Origin: Ailurus styani
Taxonomy: Eukaryota > Chordata > Mammalia > Carnivora > Ailuridae
Assembly (NCBI GenBank): GCA_002007465.1
Contig: LNAC01000008.1
Location: 6,376,889-6,440,888 of the forward strand
Length of the DNA: 64,000 nt
Direction of reading: 5' to 3'
The notes beneath the pieces are model-generated. The model made no database searches. It had not been told where the DNA came from and saw only the letters and a list, made by a program, of their open reading frames with translations. Of the stretch, positions 12,730 to 24,726 are shown piece by piece. How positions within the stretch are numbered: the stretch's first letter is position 1; each line of letters starts with the position of its first letter. Made by a program: the position numbers and the translations under genes.

Positions 12730-13200
12730 TCTGTAGCATTCAAGATGGCCCCCAGAGGGTCACTGTGATATTTGCATCCTTGAAAAGAGTTGACTCGTGT
12801 TAACAAATAGCATAGTACAGAAATGACAGGGCTTGACTCCACAGGCTAGGTCCTACAAATAGCCTGGCTTCTGTCTTGCTGTCTTAGATTGCTCACTCTG
12901 AGAGAAGCCAGCCATCATCATGTCAGGAGGACACTCAGGCCACCCGTGGAGAACTCACATAGCCAGGAACTAAGGGCTCCTGCTGGCAGCCCTGTGAATG
13001 AGCCATCTTAAAGGCAGATCCTCCAGCCCCCGTCCAGCCTTCAGGTGACTGCATCCCCAGTGAACATCCGGGCCTCATGCCACGTAAGCTCATGAGCCCA
13101 AACTTCCCAGCTGAGTGAGCCACAGAAACGGTGTAAGATAATCAGTGTTCGTGGTTGAAGGCACTAAGTTTTGAAGGAGTTATTTTTTTAAAGTGATAGA
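12730..13200 (+). repeat. unclassified ancient interspersed repeat
   Basis: Blocks such as GAGAGAAGCCAGCCATCATC, AGGAGGACACTCAGGCCACC, GATCCTCCAGCCCCCGTCCA, GCCTTCAGGTGACTGCATCC and GGCACTAAGTTTTGAAGGAG belong to a common eutherian family. The element at 26420-26935 is probably the same family in reverse. Confidence 0.55.
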
Positions 13201-13204
13201 TAAT

Positions 13205-13335
13205 TAATATAAACATCAGCTGAGAAACTGAGCTTCAGAGATGTCTGGTGGCTAGCCCAAGGTTGCACAGCGAGGGCTGCAGCAGAACTCAGGAGAACTG
13301 TCATCTTGTGACTGCTGATCCAACAGCACGGGTCC
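13205..13335 (-). repeat. MIR SINE fragment
   Basis: Short reverse MIR piece: GAGAAACTGAGCTTCAGAGA, then GTGGCTAGCCCAAGGTTGCA and CAGCGAGGGCTGCAGCAGAA. Confidence 0.6.
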
Positions 13336-14334
13336 TCTTACAGCTTCATGACTCAGCTCTCCTCTCTGTGGCCCCAGACCCAGGAGAAGGGAAGTTGCAG
13401 GCACAGCACAGTGACCCTGGCCAAGCATCCCTGGCTGTGCTCAGGACCTGGACCCACACGGCCACTTGACCTGGAATCCAGGGCCAGGTATTCCTGCATT
13501 GTTCCCCCTTGCATAGGGCCTCTGTGATGAGGAGGACACAAGCCAGCGACAGGGACATCTCACCTGGGCAGACACACACACACACATGCATTCACACATG
13601 TGTTCTGGACTTCAGCCCCTACCACAAATACCACTACCCCCACCCATGAGGCTGCAGCTCCGCTGGGTTGTGGGGGAGGAGGCTTATGCCTCGACTGTGA
13701 CTCGGGGCTGGCCTCGCCTCCCTGTTTCCCTGCTGCTGATTCATGTGTCTGCTTTCGAGAAGTCGCCACAGCAAGGGGCCTTTTCGGTTCCTGTGTGAAT
13801 GACTGGCCATGTGATCACTGGTCACCCCTCTGCAGGCAGGTCGGATGGGCTACATGAGCTCTCCGCACTGGCCCAGCATGGTGGTCATGGGGTCAGCCAG
13901 TGGCCCTTTGGCTGGCCATTTCCCATCCTTCCAGCTGGATTGGACGTATCCCAGCCAGATCCACCATGGCCCCTGGGTAGGACAGGGATTGGGCACGTCA
14001 AGAGGGAAGTTAAGACAAAACGATGAGGAGGACTCAGCAGTCATGGCTTGTCTTTGGGGTCTCTAGTCAGGCCGTCAGCAGTGTAGAGGGAGCCAGATAG
14101 AGCCCTAAAGAGTGGACTGGGGGACTGGAGTTCCCCGCAGGAAGCAGGAACATGCTCAGCCAGGAGACAGCAGCCCCTTGGCGTGCAGGAGACGTGCAGG
14201 AGGGAACCAGGGAGAGAACCTGAGGTGGTGACATTTCACCATAAAGGACCTTAAAGGCCCATTGTGCCTGTGTCCCCAGGGGGCATTCAAGGACCTCCAA
14301 GATAAAGAGGAAAAAATAACAGAGCGTAGGACAC
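13336..14334. other. no gene seen; short CA tract
   Basis: GC-richer sequence with a short (CA)n at about 13572-13586. Frames overlap in all phases and no coding signal stands out. Confidence 0.5.
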
Positions 14335-14450
14335 CCTGCTTCTAATCTAAACCCAAGATTCCATCACTTGGATGATCTTGGAAAAGTTGTAGATCAGTCT
14401 GGGCCTCAGTTTCTTCATGAGTGAAGTCAAGCAAATGGTTTGCAAACTGG
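14335..14450 (+). repeat. MIR SINE fragment
   Basis: CACTTGGATGATCTTGGAAA, then GTCTGGGCCTCAGTTTCTTC: diverged MIR core on the + strand. Confidence 0.6.
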
Positions 14451-14515
14451 GTTCCTTAGAGATCTAGGGTTTTGCAGGGCTACCTGGAGTTTGCCATTGG
14501 GAGGGAGCCCTCTAA

Positions 14516-14760
14516 GCCAGGACTGTCCAATAAAAATCTATAGTGAGTCACAGACGCAATTGTAAATTTTTCAGTAGCCACATTTTTTAAGGTCTAAAAG
14601 TAAATAAGCAAAATTAATTTTAATCTAATGTATCTAAGATATCATTTCAACATGTAGTAGTTTACTACACTTATTAGTAGGATGTTTTACATTCTGTTTT
14701 TTTGTACTAAATCTTCAACATCTAGTGTGTAATTTGCACTTAAGTGCGTCTCAGCTCACA
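14516..14760 (+). mobile_element. old DNA-transposon-like repeat
   Basis: GGACTGTCCAATAAAAATCT, ATTTCAACATGTAGTAG, TTTTACATTCTG, then ACATCTAGTGTGTAATTTGC and ACTTAAGTGCGTCTCAGCTC. The same motif order recurs at 50345-50525 next to the FYCO1 promoter. I take it as an old non-autonomous hAT-like element, name uncertain. Confidence 0.6.
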
Positions 14761-15424
14761 CCCATCCACGTACCCACTGCAAAACAGCCAGAGTTGTATA
14801 CAGGGCCTGTGAAGAGGGAGGAATGGAAGCTATAAGAAGCAAAGACTGCCTCCTGGTGGATACAATGGGGAAGTGCATGGAAATGCCCAGAGAAGCCCTG
14901 TGTTTGTGGGTAGAGGTGTCTTGGTCCAGCTAGGGGGTGAAGGCAGGGGAATCCAGTAGAGGTCATGAATTCATTTGGCTCTTCCTGCACCATGAGATTT
15001 CCGTGACATCTAGCCAGGGTTTCGATTTCTGTGAAAATGCCTTTGGACTTAGGAACTACCACACATATTACCTTGGTTTGATGCTGGCATGATTTGCGAT
15101 TATGAACCATGGATGTGAATGAGGGCATTTGGGGAGAGCACATAGAAATCAGAGAAGCAGGGCAAGGTCGGACTTCTGAGGAATTCGGAAGTGAGAACTC
15201 ACGGCAGACCAGCTACTGGGGAGCGTGGATGTGGACTATTCTGCCAAAGAATTTTCCCGTGAAGGGGAGCAGCCTCCCAGGGGTGGGGCACAGACTTGAG
15301 GGTGTTTTAAGTGGGGGAAAAAATATTTGGACAATAGAGGCTGCAGAACAATTGCCCTGATCATTTTAGAGGAATCAGAGGCATTCAAGAGTCAGAAGAC
15401 CAGAACTGGGTAGGAATAGACCCT
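14761..15424. other. no feature recognised
   Basis: The 130-codon minus frame at 14751-15143 has no recognised domain. Nothing else is supportable. Confidence 0.5.
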
Positions 15425-15610
15425 GCAGCCAGCTTGGCTGTTTCCCAGCTGTGTGGCTTTCAGCAAGTTAGCTACCTCTCTGTGCCTCATATCCCTCGTC
15501 TATATAATGCAGATAATAATAGTACCCGCCTCTTGTGTTTGCAGTGAGATGAGCTGTGTTCGAGGTGAGAATGGACATATGTCAAATGCCTAGAACAGAT
15601 GTAAGAAATA
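15425..15610 (+). repeat. MIR SINE
   Basis: CCCAGCTGTGTGGCTTTCAG, GCCTCATATCCCTCGTCTAT, AATGCAGATAATAATAGTAC, GAGATGAGCTG and TGCCTAGAACAG follow the MIR consensus in order on the + strand. Confidence 0.8.
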
Positions 15611-16054
15611 CATAGAAAGACATATTAGCTACTGTGATTATAGGAAATCCTTTAAGGGGCAGTATTTTCTGTGAGTGCTCACAAAGGGGTCAGTCTTTTC
15701 CCCTGATGAGCTGAAGTTCAAGTGGAATTATGTGGAAAGTTTGAATATTCTCTACTCAGAAGTGACAGTATTATTTCAATAGAGGGCAGTGGCCAACAGT
15801 GAATTCTCTAGCATCTTCAAACTGTAACTGCCGAGAAGACCAGCTTCCTGACCCGGTGGGGACATTGAGAACAGGTGAGGACACTGAGAACCAGGTGGGC
15901 CTGAGAACTGGTAGGGCCAGCCCCTCATTTTACCAATATGGAAACTTTCCTCCTTCCCAGGGAAATATTACTTACAGGATTCACAGTTCTATTTTTTAAC
16001 TTTGATATTGATGATTTCAATGATCTCCTTTATTTTTCTTTTTCCAAAATACTG
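15611..16054. other. no feature recognised
   Basis: Contains three short imperfect copies of a GACATTGAGAACAGGTGAGG-like phrase at about 15860-15910. No gene seen. Confidence 0.45.
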
Positions 16055-16200
16055 CTTACCATTTGTTGAGGCTCTAAGTGGCAACCAATAAACAACATCA
16101 CACCTAACCCATCGGCTCTGCAAGAAGAGTGTCTTCTCCATTTTACAGCTGTGGGAGCTGTAGGCTCAAGTGTCTTCCAAACTTGCCAAAATTACAGGAT
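16055..16200 (-). repeat. MIR SINE fragment
   Basis: ACCATTTGTTGAGGCTCTAA, then CTCCATTTTACAGCTGTGGG: reverse-oriented MIR, diverged. Confidence 0.6.
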
Positions 16201-16243
16201 TTTCTGGAGTCATTGTTTTACTTACAAAATCTGAGCCTCTGGG

Positions 16244-16431
16244 CAGTGGCTCTCAATCGTGGCTGCACTTGAGGGGAGAGGGAGGAGGAGGGTAGCGACT
16301 TTTTAAAAACTCCTGGTGGTCTAGGCCCGCACCCCAGGCCAATCAGCCTGAAATCTCTGGCTACAAGGCTCAGACATCAGCATTTCCAAACTCCCCCAGT
16401 GATTCGGTGTAGCCCAGGTGGAAAACCACCA
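16244..16431 (+). mobile_element. MER5-type hAT transposon fossil
   Basis: Begins CAGTGGCTCTCAATCGTGGC and continues with AACTCCTGGTGGTCTAGGCC, CAGACATCAGCATTTCCAAA and GTGGAAAACCACC. The blocks follow MER5A/B order, with an internal purine-rich expansion near 16275. Confidence 0.8.
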
Positions 16432-17028
16432 ACTCTGAAGATGTGTTCCTGATTCTGGATCTGACAAATCCTTAAAATCATGCCTGAGAAACGGGATATA
16501 TATATTTATATTCTTAAAAACCCCAGCGCGCGTGCATTTAGTTTACCTGAATGACACTGTGCCATAAATATAATCTAGAATACTTTCTTCTACTCAGTGT
16601 TTTCGAGCTACAGCTATGTAGCTGTCATCAATCTATTTCCGGTCGCTGCTTTGCCTTACTGCATGTGCACAGACCAACATTTTATATATCCAGTCCCTAG
16701 AGAGAGACATCTAGGTTCTCTCCAGTCTTTGTCATCAAACATCCATCAAGCCTCCATCTCCCTACCTGTCTCCTTATGGCAGGTGCAGACTTTCTCTGGA
16801 TGAGGACCCCCAGACACTGGGGGATCAGAGGGTATTTGCAGCCCTTACTCTTCCCGGGTGGTCCTCCAAGTGCTATGTGGTTTCACAATCCCACCAGCCT
16901 TGCCCTGAGGGTCCCCACTTTCTCCCTTCTCGTCAGCCTTGGATATTATGAACTTCTAATGTTTGCCAAATACATGGGCAAAAAATTGATATCTGTAGCT
17001 TACATTTGCATACACCTGATTGCTATTG
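16432..17028. other. no feature recognised
   Basis: Possibly old L1-derived sequence (TATCTGTAGCTTACATTTGC), but not assignable. No gene seen. Confidence 0.4.
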
Positions 17029-17042
17029 AAATCTAGTATTCC

Positions 17043-17236
17043 GGGCGCCTGGGTGGCTCAGTGGGTTAAAGCCTCTGCTTTCGGCTCAGGTCATGATCTC
17101 AGGGTCCGGGATCGAGGCCCTCATCGGGCTGTCTGCTCAGCAGGGAGCCTGCTTCCCCCTCTCTCTCTGCCTGCCTCTCTGCCTCCTTGTGATCTCTCTC
17201 CCTCTGTGAAATAAATAAATAATATCTTTTAAAAAA
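17043..17236 (+). mobile_element. CAN-SINE, young, full length
   Basis: GGGCGCCTGGGTGGCTCAGT head, CTCTGCTTTCGGCTCAGGTC, CT-rich middle and A-tail. A perfect 14-bp duplication, AAATCTAGTATTCC, lies at 17029-17042 and 17237-17250. Confidence 0.97.
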
Positions 17237-17250
17237 AAATCTAGTATTCC

Positions 17251-17629
17251 TAGAGCCATTCCAGACTTGAATTCGAAGGGCTGCGCAAAGGGAGGCTTCC
17301 ATCCGAGAACTGATAAGACTTCCTGACCGATGGCTGGTGCTTCACCAGGGGACTGTACGTACTTGCGTGTATTTGTGGCTTGCACCAGCCCTGGGAAGGA
17401 CTCACTAGAGGAGGGAACTAGGACTCGGAGAGTCCAGTGGTTCGTCCACAGTTATAACTAGAACCAGCATGAGGATCCGGGTGTCCTGACCCCTCGCTAA
17501 GGCTCTTCCTACTCGATTTGGGGGTACTTGGAGCCCATCAAGAAGAAAAGGCCTTCCCCGAAAATCCCAGGTTTCAGATGTGTGTGTGAGGCAATTGGGG
17601 GGTCTGTTTGTTTTTCTGTTTTGTTTCTA
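17251..17629. other. no feature recognised
   Basis: A short MIR-like phrase (GGACTCGGAGAGTCCAGTGG) near 17422. Nothing else. Confidence 0.45.
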
Positions 17630-18135
17630 AATCAACTTCACAGAGATCTATAATTCACATATTATATAGTATACTCCCGTTAAATGGACATTTCCACACG
17701 TGTACACCAGTGGAAGATAGGAAACACCACCACCAGTCAAGATATGAAACTTTCCCAATGCCCCAAAAAACCCACCTGCCCAGACAAATCACCCCCACCC
17801 CCGCCCCGAGCGTCCCACCAATTTGCTTTCTGGGAGTGTAAGTTAGCTTAGTCTTTCCCAGAATTTCTATCACTATAGATTAGTTTTGTCTTCCCCAGAG
17901 TTTCCCTTGTTTTGTTCAGAATAGGCCCTCTTTTGTGTTACTCAGCATACTGTTCACGAGAGGCACGAATATCATTGCACGTATTAGTAGCTTGTTCCTT
18001 CTCATCGCTGACCACTATTCTGGGCTATGACTATACCACAATCTGCTGGTCCATTCACTAGTTGACGGACATCTGGTTGTTTCCAGTTTGAGTGTATAAT
18101 GAAGAAAGCGGCTATGAACCTTTCTGTCCAAGTCC
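17630..18135 (-). repeat. old L1 3' end
   Basis: Antisense L1M 3' UTR: AATTCACATATTATATAGTA, GTACACCAGTGGAAGATAGG, TCCATTCACTAGTTGACGGA, CATCTGGTTGTTTCCAGTTT. No open frame of note. Confidence 0.65.
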
Positions 18136-18639
18136 ATGAGTGGGGAGCAGGGCCAGGACCAGATGGAGGCAGCTAAGATACCAAATTTCAGCAGGCACTC
18201 ACTCTCAGAATCAGGACGGTGCCTGCTCTGCCCTTGCATAGACCTGAGAGTGAGCGACTCCTTAAATATCACACCCTCAACTCCTTGCTCACCTTACTCT
18301 GGTCCTGAAACTGGGGAGCAGAAGTTTTTGTTACACAGCAGGGTTTTTACTGTCAATTAGGAGCAAAGCCAGAGTCTGGGTTTCTCCGTGTATAAGCTGA
18401 AAACCCCTTCCCCCCCTCCCCGCCTCCTCCCCCATGCAGGTGATGAGCTCACCTGCTGAGTTCATCAGATGGGTAGAACCCCACCCCTTCGTGCTACCTA
18501 TTGCATTGGAATTTCTGGGCCACCAGCCTGGAGACCTGCATGTTTAGTGCAACAGAAGTGATACACAAACACTGTGAAGTCGTAAAACCACGGCTGTGCG
18601 CTATAAATAATTGTAGAAGCTTCTAAAGCCAGGCAGGGG
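18136..18639. other. no gene seen
   Basis: Mixed sequence with a C-rich run at about 18405-18430 and a MER5-like scrap near 18470-18545 (CCTGGAGACCTGCATGTTTA). Confidence 0.4.
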
Positions 18640-19902
18640 CAGGATCACTGCTCATTTGTTGAACTTTGAAATAACTGAAGATTCACAGGAAGTTGTAAAA
18701 ATAGCAGAGAGAAATCCTGCTTAAACCTCATTTTCCACCAATGGCCGCATCTTCCATCGCTACAGCGCGACGTCAAAACCGGGGATTTGACACGGGTATG
18801 ATGTGTGCGGAATTGTGTTCTGTTGTAGATTGCGGTCGTGTGTCCGTATGCAGATTCCTACAACCACCCCCCCTCCATCAAGATGCAGAACTGTTCCCTC
18901 ACCTTATGATCCCCATATCCCCTGGCAACCACCGATCTGCTTTCAGTCTCCACCATTTTGTCATTTCGAAAATGGTATGCAAATGGACCTGCACAGCATG
19001 TGAGCTTTGGAGATCACAGGGTTTTTTACTCACCATAAAACCCCTGCGATCTGTCCAAGGAGTCGCACACACCAAAAGCCTGTTCCTTTTTATTACCAAG
19101 TAATAGCCCTTGGCGTGCAATTGAGCCATTCATTCACCTGTTAGGAGACACTTTGATTGTTTCCAGTTTGGGGCTCTTAAGAGTTCATCTTGTGTAAATA
19201 TTCATGTATAGGTTTTCGTGAGAACAGGAGTTTTTATTTCTCTGGGATACATGCCTGAGAGTGTGCATTCAGTTTGGTGAGACACTTCCATAGTCTTTTC
19301 CAGAGTGTCTGTGTCTGTTCACATTTCCAGCACCAATGTAAGGAAGACCTAGTTTCTCCACATCCTCACCAGAATTTGGTGTTGCCACTATGTTTGATTT
19401 TATCTATTCTTATAGGTATGTGGTGGTATCTCATCATAGTTTCAATGTGTATTGCCCACATGGCTAGCATTGTTAAATGTTTTTTGTGCCCTTATTTGCT
19501 TTCTGTACACCCTCTTCGGTGAGATGTCTCTTCAAGTCCTTTGCCCATTTTTAACGGAATTGTTTGGGATTTTTTTTACTGCTAACTGTTGAGGACCCTA
19601 TATATATTCTGAATATATATATTCAGCATCCTTTGTCTCATATGTGGTTTGCAAGTATTTTCTTCCAGTCTGGGGCTTGTCTTAACAGGGTCCTTTGCAG
19701 AGCAAACATTTTTCATTTTGATGAAGTCTCATTTATCTGTCTTATGCTTATTATACTTTGGTGTTATGTCTGAGAGCTCTTCACCAAGCTGTAGGTTCCC
19801 AAAATCATCTCTTGTGTGTTTTTATAATTTTACATATACATGTATGTCCATGATGTATTTTGAGTTAATTTTTATATGGTCCAACATTTAGATTGAGGTA
19901 CG

Positions 19903-19971
19903 TTCTTTTCCTTTTCCTTTCCTTTCCTTTCCTTTCCTTTCCTTTCCTTTCCTTCCTTCCTTCCTTTCTTT
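19903..19971. repeat. (TTTCC)n microsatellite
   Basis: At least ten near-perfect CTTTC/TTTCC units followed by TTCC units. It abuts the T-rich end (reversed A-tail) of the SINE that follows. Confidence 0.95.
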
Positions 19972-20149
19972 TTTTTTAAGATTTTATTTATTTGACACAG
20001 AGAGAGAGATCACAAGTAGGGAGAGAGAGAGGAGGAAGCAGGCTCCCTGCTGAGAAGAGAGCCCGATGCGGGGCCCGATCCCAGGATCCTGAGATCATGA
20101 CCTGAGCCGAAAGCAGAGGCTTTAACCCACTGAGCCACCCCGGCGCCCC
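19972..20149 (-). mobile_element. CAN-SINE, minus strand
   Basis: Reads AAGATTTTATTTATTTGACA, GGAAGCAGGCTCCCTGCTGA, then GAGCCACCCCGGCGCCCC: a reversed full-length SINE. Target duplications cannot be read because both flanks are pyrimidine-rich. A CT-rich tract continues at 20150-20212. Confidence 0.95.
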
Positions 20150-22200
20150 TCTTTCTTTCCTTCTTTCTCTTTCTTTCTTTTTTCTTTTTTTTCCTTTCTT
20201 TCCTTTTTCCCTATGAATATCCAACTGCTCTAGCACCATTTGTTGAAAAGATTCCTTCCTCCATTGAATTCCTTTTGCTCATTTGTCAAAAATCAACTGG
20301 CCATCCTTGTGAGGTGCTGTTTCTGGGTTTCCCATTAATTTTTGTGTCCATCCTTCTGCCAGTAGCACACAGTCTTGATTGCTCTATCTGCATAATAAGT
20401 CCTGAAATAAAATAGGATTTCTTTCCCATTTCATTCTTCTTCAAAATGTTTGAGCCATTCTACTTCCTTTGCTTTCCATATCCACTTTAGAATAAGCCTG
20501 TGTATGCCTACAAAAAAATCTTAGGGCATTTTGATAGGAATTGCCTTATAACTCTATTATTTTGGAGAGAATTGACATTTTTACTGTGGTGAATCTTCCA
20601 CACCATGAACATGGTATGTCACTCCATTTATTTAGATCTCCTTTGATTGATTTCATCCACATTTTGTAATTTTCAGGATATAAATTCTGTACACGTTTTG
20701 GTGATTTATGTGCAAATATTTCTTTCTTGAGAGAGAGAGAGATTGTAAGTGGTATTGTACTTTAATTTTACTTTCCTTGTGTTTATTGTTAGTATATAGA
20801 GATACAAATAATTTTTATATGTTGACCTTGTATCATGCAACTTTCCTAAACTCCTTTATTGTCTTAGAACTTGTTTCAGTCTTGTTTTGCTTTTGGATAT
20901 TCTTTGGCATTTTCCACGCAGACCATCATGCCGTCTGCAAATGAGTACAGTTTTAGTTCTTCCTTTCCAATCTATATGCCTTTTATTTTCTTTTCTTGCC
21001 TTATTGTACTGCCTAGGGCTTCTAGTACTATATTGAGTAAGTGTGGTGAAAGCAAACCCCTTTCTCATTCCCAATCTTAGTCGAAGCATTCAGTCCTTTA
21101 CCACTCGTATGGTGTTAGCCGCTGGTATTTGTTGTAGATGTTCTTTATCAACTCAAGCAAGTTGCCCCATCCCTAGTTTTCTGAGAGTTTTATCACGAAT
21201 GGGTGTTTGATTTTCTCAAATGCTTTCACTGTATCAGTTGTTATGATCACGTGATTTTCCTTCTTTAGCCTTTTCCTATAGTGAATTACATTGATTGACT
21301 TTGAGTGTTGATCCAAACTTCCATCTCTGGAACAAACTCCATATTCCATTTGTTAATATCTAAAGATCTTTTCACTTATATTTGTAAGGAATACTGGTCT
21401 GTAGTTAGAGTGATGTATCTTTTGTACTATTTTTGTCTAGTTTTGGTAACAGGGTAATATTGATCTCACAAAATGAGTTGAGAAATGTCCTCTTCTATCT
21501 TCTGGTGGGGATTATGTAAAATTAGTGTTCATTCTTTACACATTTGGAAGAATTCTCCCTTCAAATTATCTGGACCTGGAAATTTCTTTCTAGGAGATTT
21601 TGAGTTTTAATTTCAATTTCCTTAATAGTTATAGGGGTGTTCAAGTTATTTATTTCATATTGGGTGAGGTATGGCAGCCTGTGCTGTGAAACGAGCCTGG
21701 TTCATCTAAGTCGCAGAGTTGTTTGTAGGATTTGATCACTATCTTGTGATGTCTTCAGGGTCTGTAGTGATATCATCCGTTCATTTCTGATATTAGCAAT
21801 TTGTGCCTTTCTTTTCTTTTTGGTCAGTCTTTCTCGAGAAGTATCACTTTCATTGAACTTCTCAAAGAACAAACTCTTTCATTTCATTTCTCGGTTGTTT
21901 TTATGTTTTTTTCAATGTTATGAATTCTGCTCTCTATTTTTTTTTCTCCCTTCTATTTACCTTGAGTTTATTTTTGCTTTTCTTTTTCCAGGCTCTTAAA
22001 ATGGCTCAGATTACTTGTGTGAGAGTCTCTCCTTTCCAATGTAAGCAGTTAAGGCTATAAATGCCCATCTCAGTGCTCCATTACTGAGTCATTTTTTCCT
22101 TCCATCCAGTGTGCTCTTTTTATTTCCCTTGAGACTTCTTTGATCTTTGGATTATTTTTAAGTATGCTGTTTCTTTTCCAATACCTCCCTTGGCAAAGAT

Positions 22201-23589
22201 TTTCAGGCACAGGAAGTTGGTTTACTATTTTTATTATATTCTTTTCAGCCACCGATTTCATAGTAAGGGTGTGCTGGAAGGAGAGGCACATCTTTATTAT
22301 GGAAGGATCCCAGATCTTTGTCAGCTGACTCGTGTTGACATGGAAACATATATGAAACCCACACACACACCTGAACACATGCACGCACACATGCCCATGG
22401 TACACTCATACCCACACCTAATCGGCAGAGCTCATTTTCAAAACGAAGGCTAGTGTAAGACACCATGGTGAACGAGAAACAGGAAAAGGAAGCAGTTTCG
22501 GGAAAAGATATCAAGTCAGCACTGCATTTCTAAAAGAACTAGGTCAAACCAGAAACCTCCAACGGAAGTATCAGAAACCTTTCAGGTCTGCATTGATGGT
22601 AGACAAGGTGTATTTCTTGTATATTGGTGATACCTGCCTTTGAAATCCACCCCCTCCTCCACTCCCCACCATCACTGCCCCTATCATGACAGGTCAAGCC
22701 AACTTGCTGTGCTTCGAAAAATTGAAAGGAAACAAAGACACTATATTTAACACAACACTGGAATGGAAATTCCAGCAACTAAAGATGTATCAGGAAGAAA
22801 GAAAGCTCTGTCCTACAAAGCAATTCAGTGTGTGACAGATAATAATGCCCTTCTCGAATGGGCCGTCCTGAGGGTATTTATGATTTTATGCAGTAGAAGT
22901 AAACATATAAGTAAGTCTTTCCCCATCCATCTGATAGCTCTTTCTGGTTTCCAGGTTTTATGCTTTCATTCCTTACATTTCAGTCTATCTGGAGCTTCAT
23001 GTGATTGAAGCTTGATCATACATTTGCATATCTAGCGGTGTCTAGGATGCCTCAGCAGCTGAGCCACGAAACTAGATCTTTGATCTAGATCCAAGCTTCC
23101 AATGTATGGTGAGGAGAGGCAACTTCACCTCCCCAAATAGACCAAAGGCACTTTATCAACTTAGACCAGGGTTTCTCAACCTTGGTGCTCTTGCCATTTG
23201 GGGATTTTCTTTCATGGGAGTTTGTTCTGTTTGGTACCATGCCTGGCCTCGACCTTCTAGATGTCAGTAGCTTCCTCCCAGTTGTGCTAACCAAAAATGA
23301 CCCAGACATTGCCAAATGGCTCCCAATGAAAGCCACTTATTTAGATGTATGCCTCATTATTACCTGCTCTGGATGCTGTACAAAGCCATGATGCCTGGAG
23401 CCACAGCAGCCAGTTTTCAGTCATGAGGAATGATTCTCCAGAGGTGCTGAGATAGAAAGGGCCTTGGCTCCTGATGACATTGCTGAGTTGCTGCACCCAC
23501 CCTGGTATTACCTTCCCATGGGAAATTAACAGCCTCCCATTGCTGAAGCCACTTGAGTCATATGCTTTGTCACTTGCAGCCAAGAGCAT
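22201..23589. other. no gene seen
   Basis: Contains a short (CA)n at about 22361-22395 and unassigned sequence. The frames at 23341-23808 and 23085-23336 have no domain and no supporting splice context. Confidence 0.45.
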
Positions 23590-23912
23590 CCTAGTGAATC
23601 CACTGATCACCTTATTCTTCTGCTTAAAACCCTTCACTAGTCCTCCATGCAGGATAAATTTCAAACTCCTTAGCTTTGCCTCCCTCTCCTGCCTCCTCTC
23701 CCATGGCTCCTGCCAGGACACATTTTCTCCTCTTGCGCCATAATTAGAGTCCTTTGAACCAGTCCTGAGGCTACTTATCTCTTGATTTTTACATGTGGTG
23801 GTCCCCAAATGCCATGTTCTTCCTCCTCTTCTCTCTGTTCACTCCTACTAACCTTTCTAGACTTAGCTCCTGCCATCACCTCCAGGAAGTCTTCCCTGAA
23901 TCTCCATGTGGT
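23590..23912 (+). repeat. L2 LINE fragment, left part
   Basis: AAAACCCTTCACTAGTCCTC, AAATTTCAAACTCCTTAGCT and CACCTCCAGGAAGTCTTCCC are typical L2 ORF2 C-terminal and 3' phrases. The element appears to resume at 24540 after an insertion of about 0.6 kb. Confidence 0.75.
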
Positions 23913-24087
23913 AGTTTTGAAACAAAGACCCCAAATTATTTAACACTTCACTGTTTGAAGGGGATCACATGATGTTTCCCCGGGCAGGGATTTGGACCTC
24001 TGTGACTTTTCATGCTCTGAGCACCAAAACAACGTGCTGATTGAATTACCCAGGTGGAGTGTTATTCAATGACACATGAGATGACAT

Positions 24088-24270
24088 TTTTTTGAAGTTT
24101 TTATTTAAGTTCCAGTTAGTTAACATACAGGGTAATATTAGTTTCGGGTGTACAATATAGTGATTCAGTACTTCCATACATCACCCGGTGCTCATCACAA
24201 GTGTGCTCCTTAATCCCCATCATCTACTTCCCCCATTCCCTATCCCCCTCCCATCTGGTAACCAGCAGTT
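24088..24270 (-). mobile_element. carnivore L1 3' end, minus
   Basis: TTCCAGTTAGTTAACATACA, TGTACAATATAGTGATTCAG, CACCCGGTGCTCATCACAAG and CTCCCATCTGGTAACCAGCA are the antisense 3' UTR of carnivore L1. It is severely 5'-truncated and inserted within the split L2. Confidence 0.85.
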
Positions 24271-24539
24271 TATTTGAGCAAAGGGGAAAAGAGAGAGAGA
24301 GAGAAGGTGACTTTTGTGGTAAGGATGCACAGTGCATGAGCTGAGCTAGACAGAACTGAAGGCATCGGGCAACCCAACTCAACCCAACCAGCTGATGCTG
24401 CTCATCTTTCAAGCCACAAACCCTGACAGCCCTGCCTCTTACGACATACCCCACTCTGAGTAACTGGGTGGTCCAGAATGTGCACTATTACAGAAGTGTC
24501 CCCTGTACCTGGTGTTCAGCCCCTTTTCCCCGCAATCTC

Positions 24540-24722
24540 CCTTTGACTTCACCTCCTCTAGGAAACCTTCCTTGCCTCTCCAAGGCTGGTATGCTTAGAC
24601 CCTCACAGCACACTTAACACACTGCACCCAAATATCCATTTCCACATCTGTGAGCCCATGAACATCTCAAGGCAGGGAACAATGTGTTCCTTTTGGAATA
24701 CCAAGCACCTAGAACAACCAGG
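24540..24722 (+). repeat. L2 LINE fragment, right part
   Basis: CTAGGAAACCTTCCTTGCCT, TGTGAGCCCATGAACATCTC, AAGGCAGGGAACAATGTGTT: the L2 3' end, collinear with the piece at 23590-23912. Confidence 0.75.
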
Positions 24723-24726
24723 GCTG

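Larger units (their letters stand above)
18640..22200 (-). mobile_element. old LINE-1, minus strand, interrupted
   Basis: Long L1M-family remnant in antisense. The 3' UTR comes first (GGCAACCACCGATCTGCTTT; TTGATTGTTTCCAGTTTGGG), followed by reverse-complemented ORF2 phrases (GGTCCTTTGCAGAGCAAACA near 19690; ATCATGCCGTCTGCAAATGA at about 20925; the CCTTGAGTTTATTTTTGCTT block near 21960). Frames are broken throughout, so no functional endonuclease/reverse transcriptase remains. A CAN-SINE and pyrimidine tracts interrupt it at 19903-20212. Confidence 0.8.
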
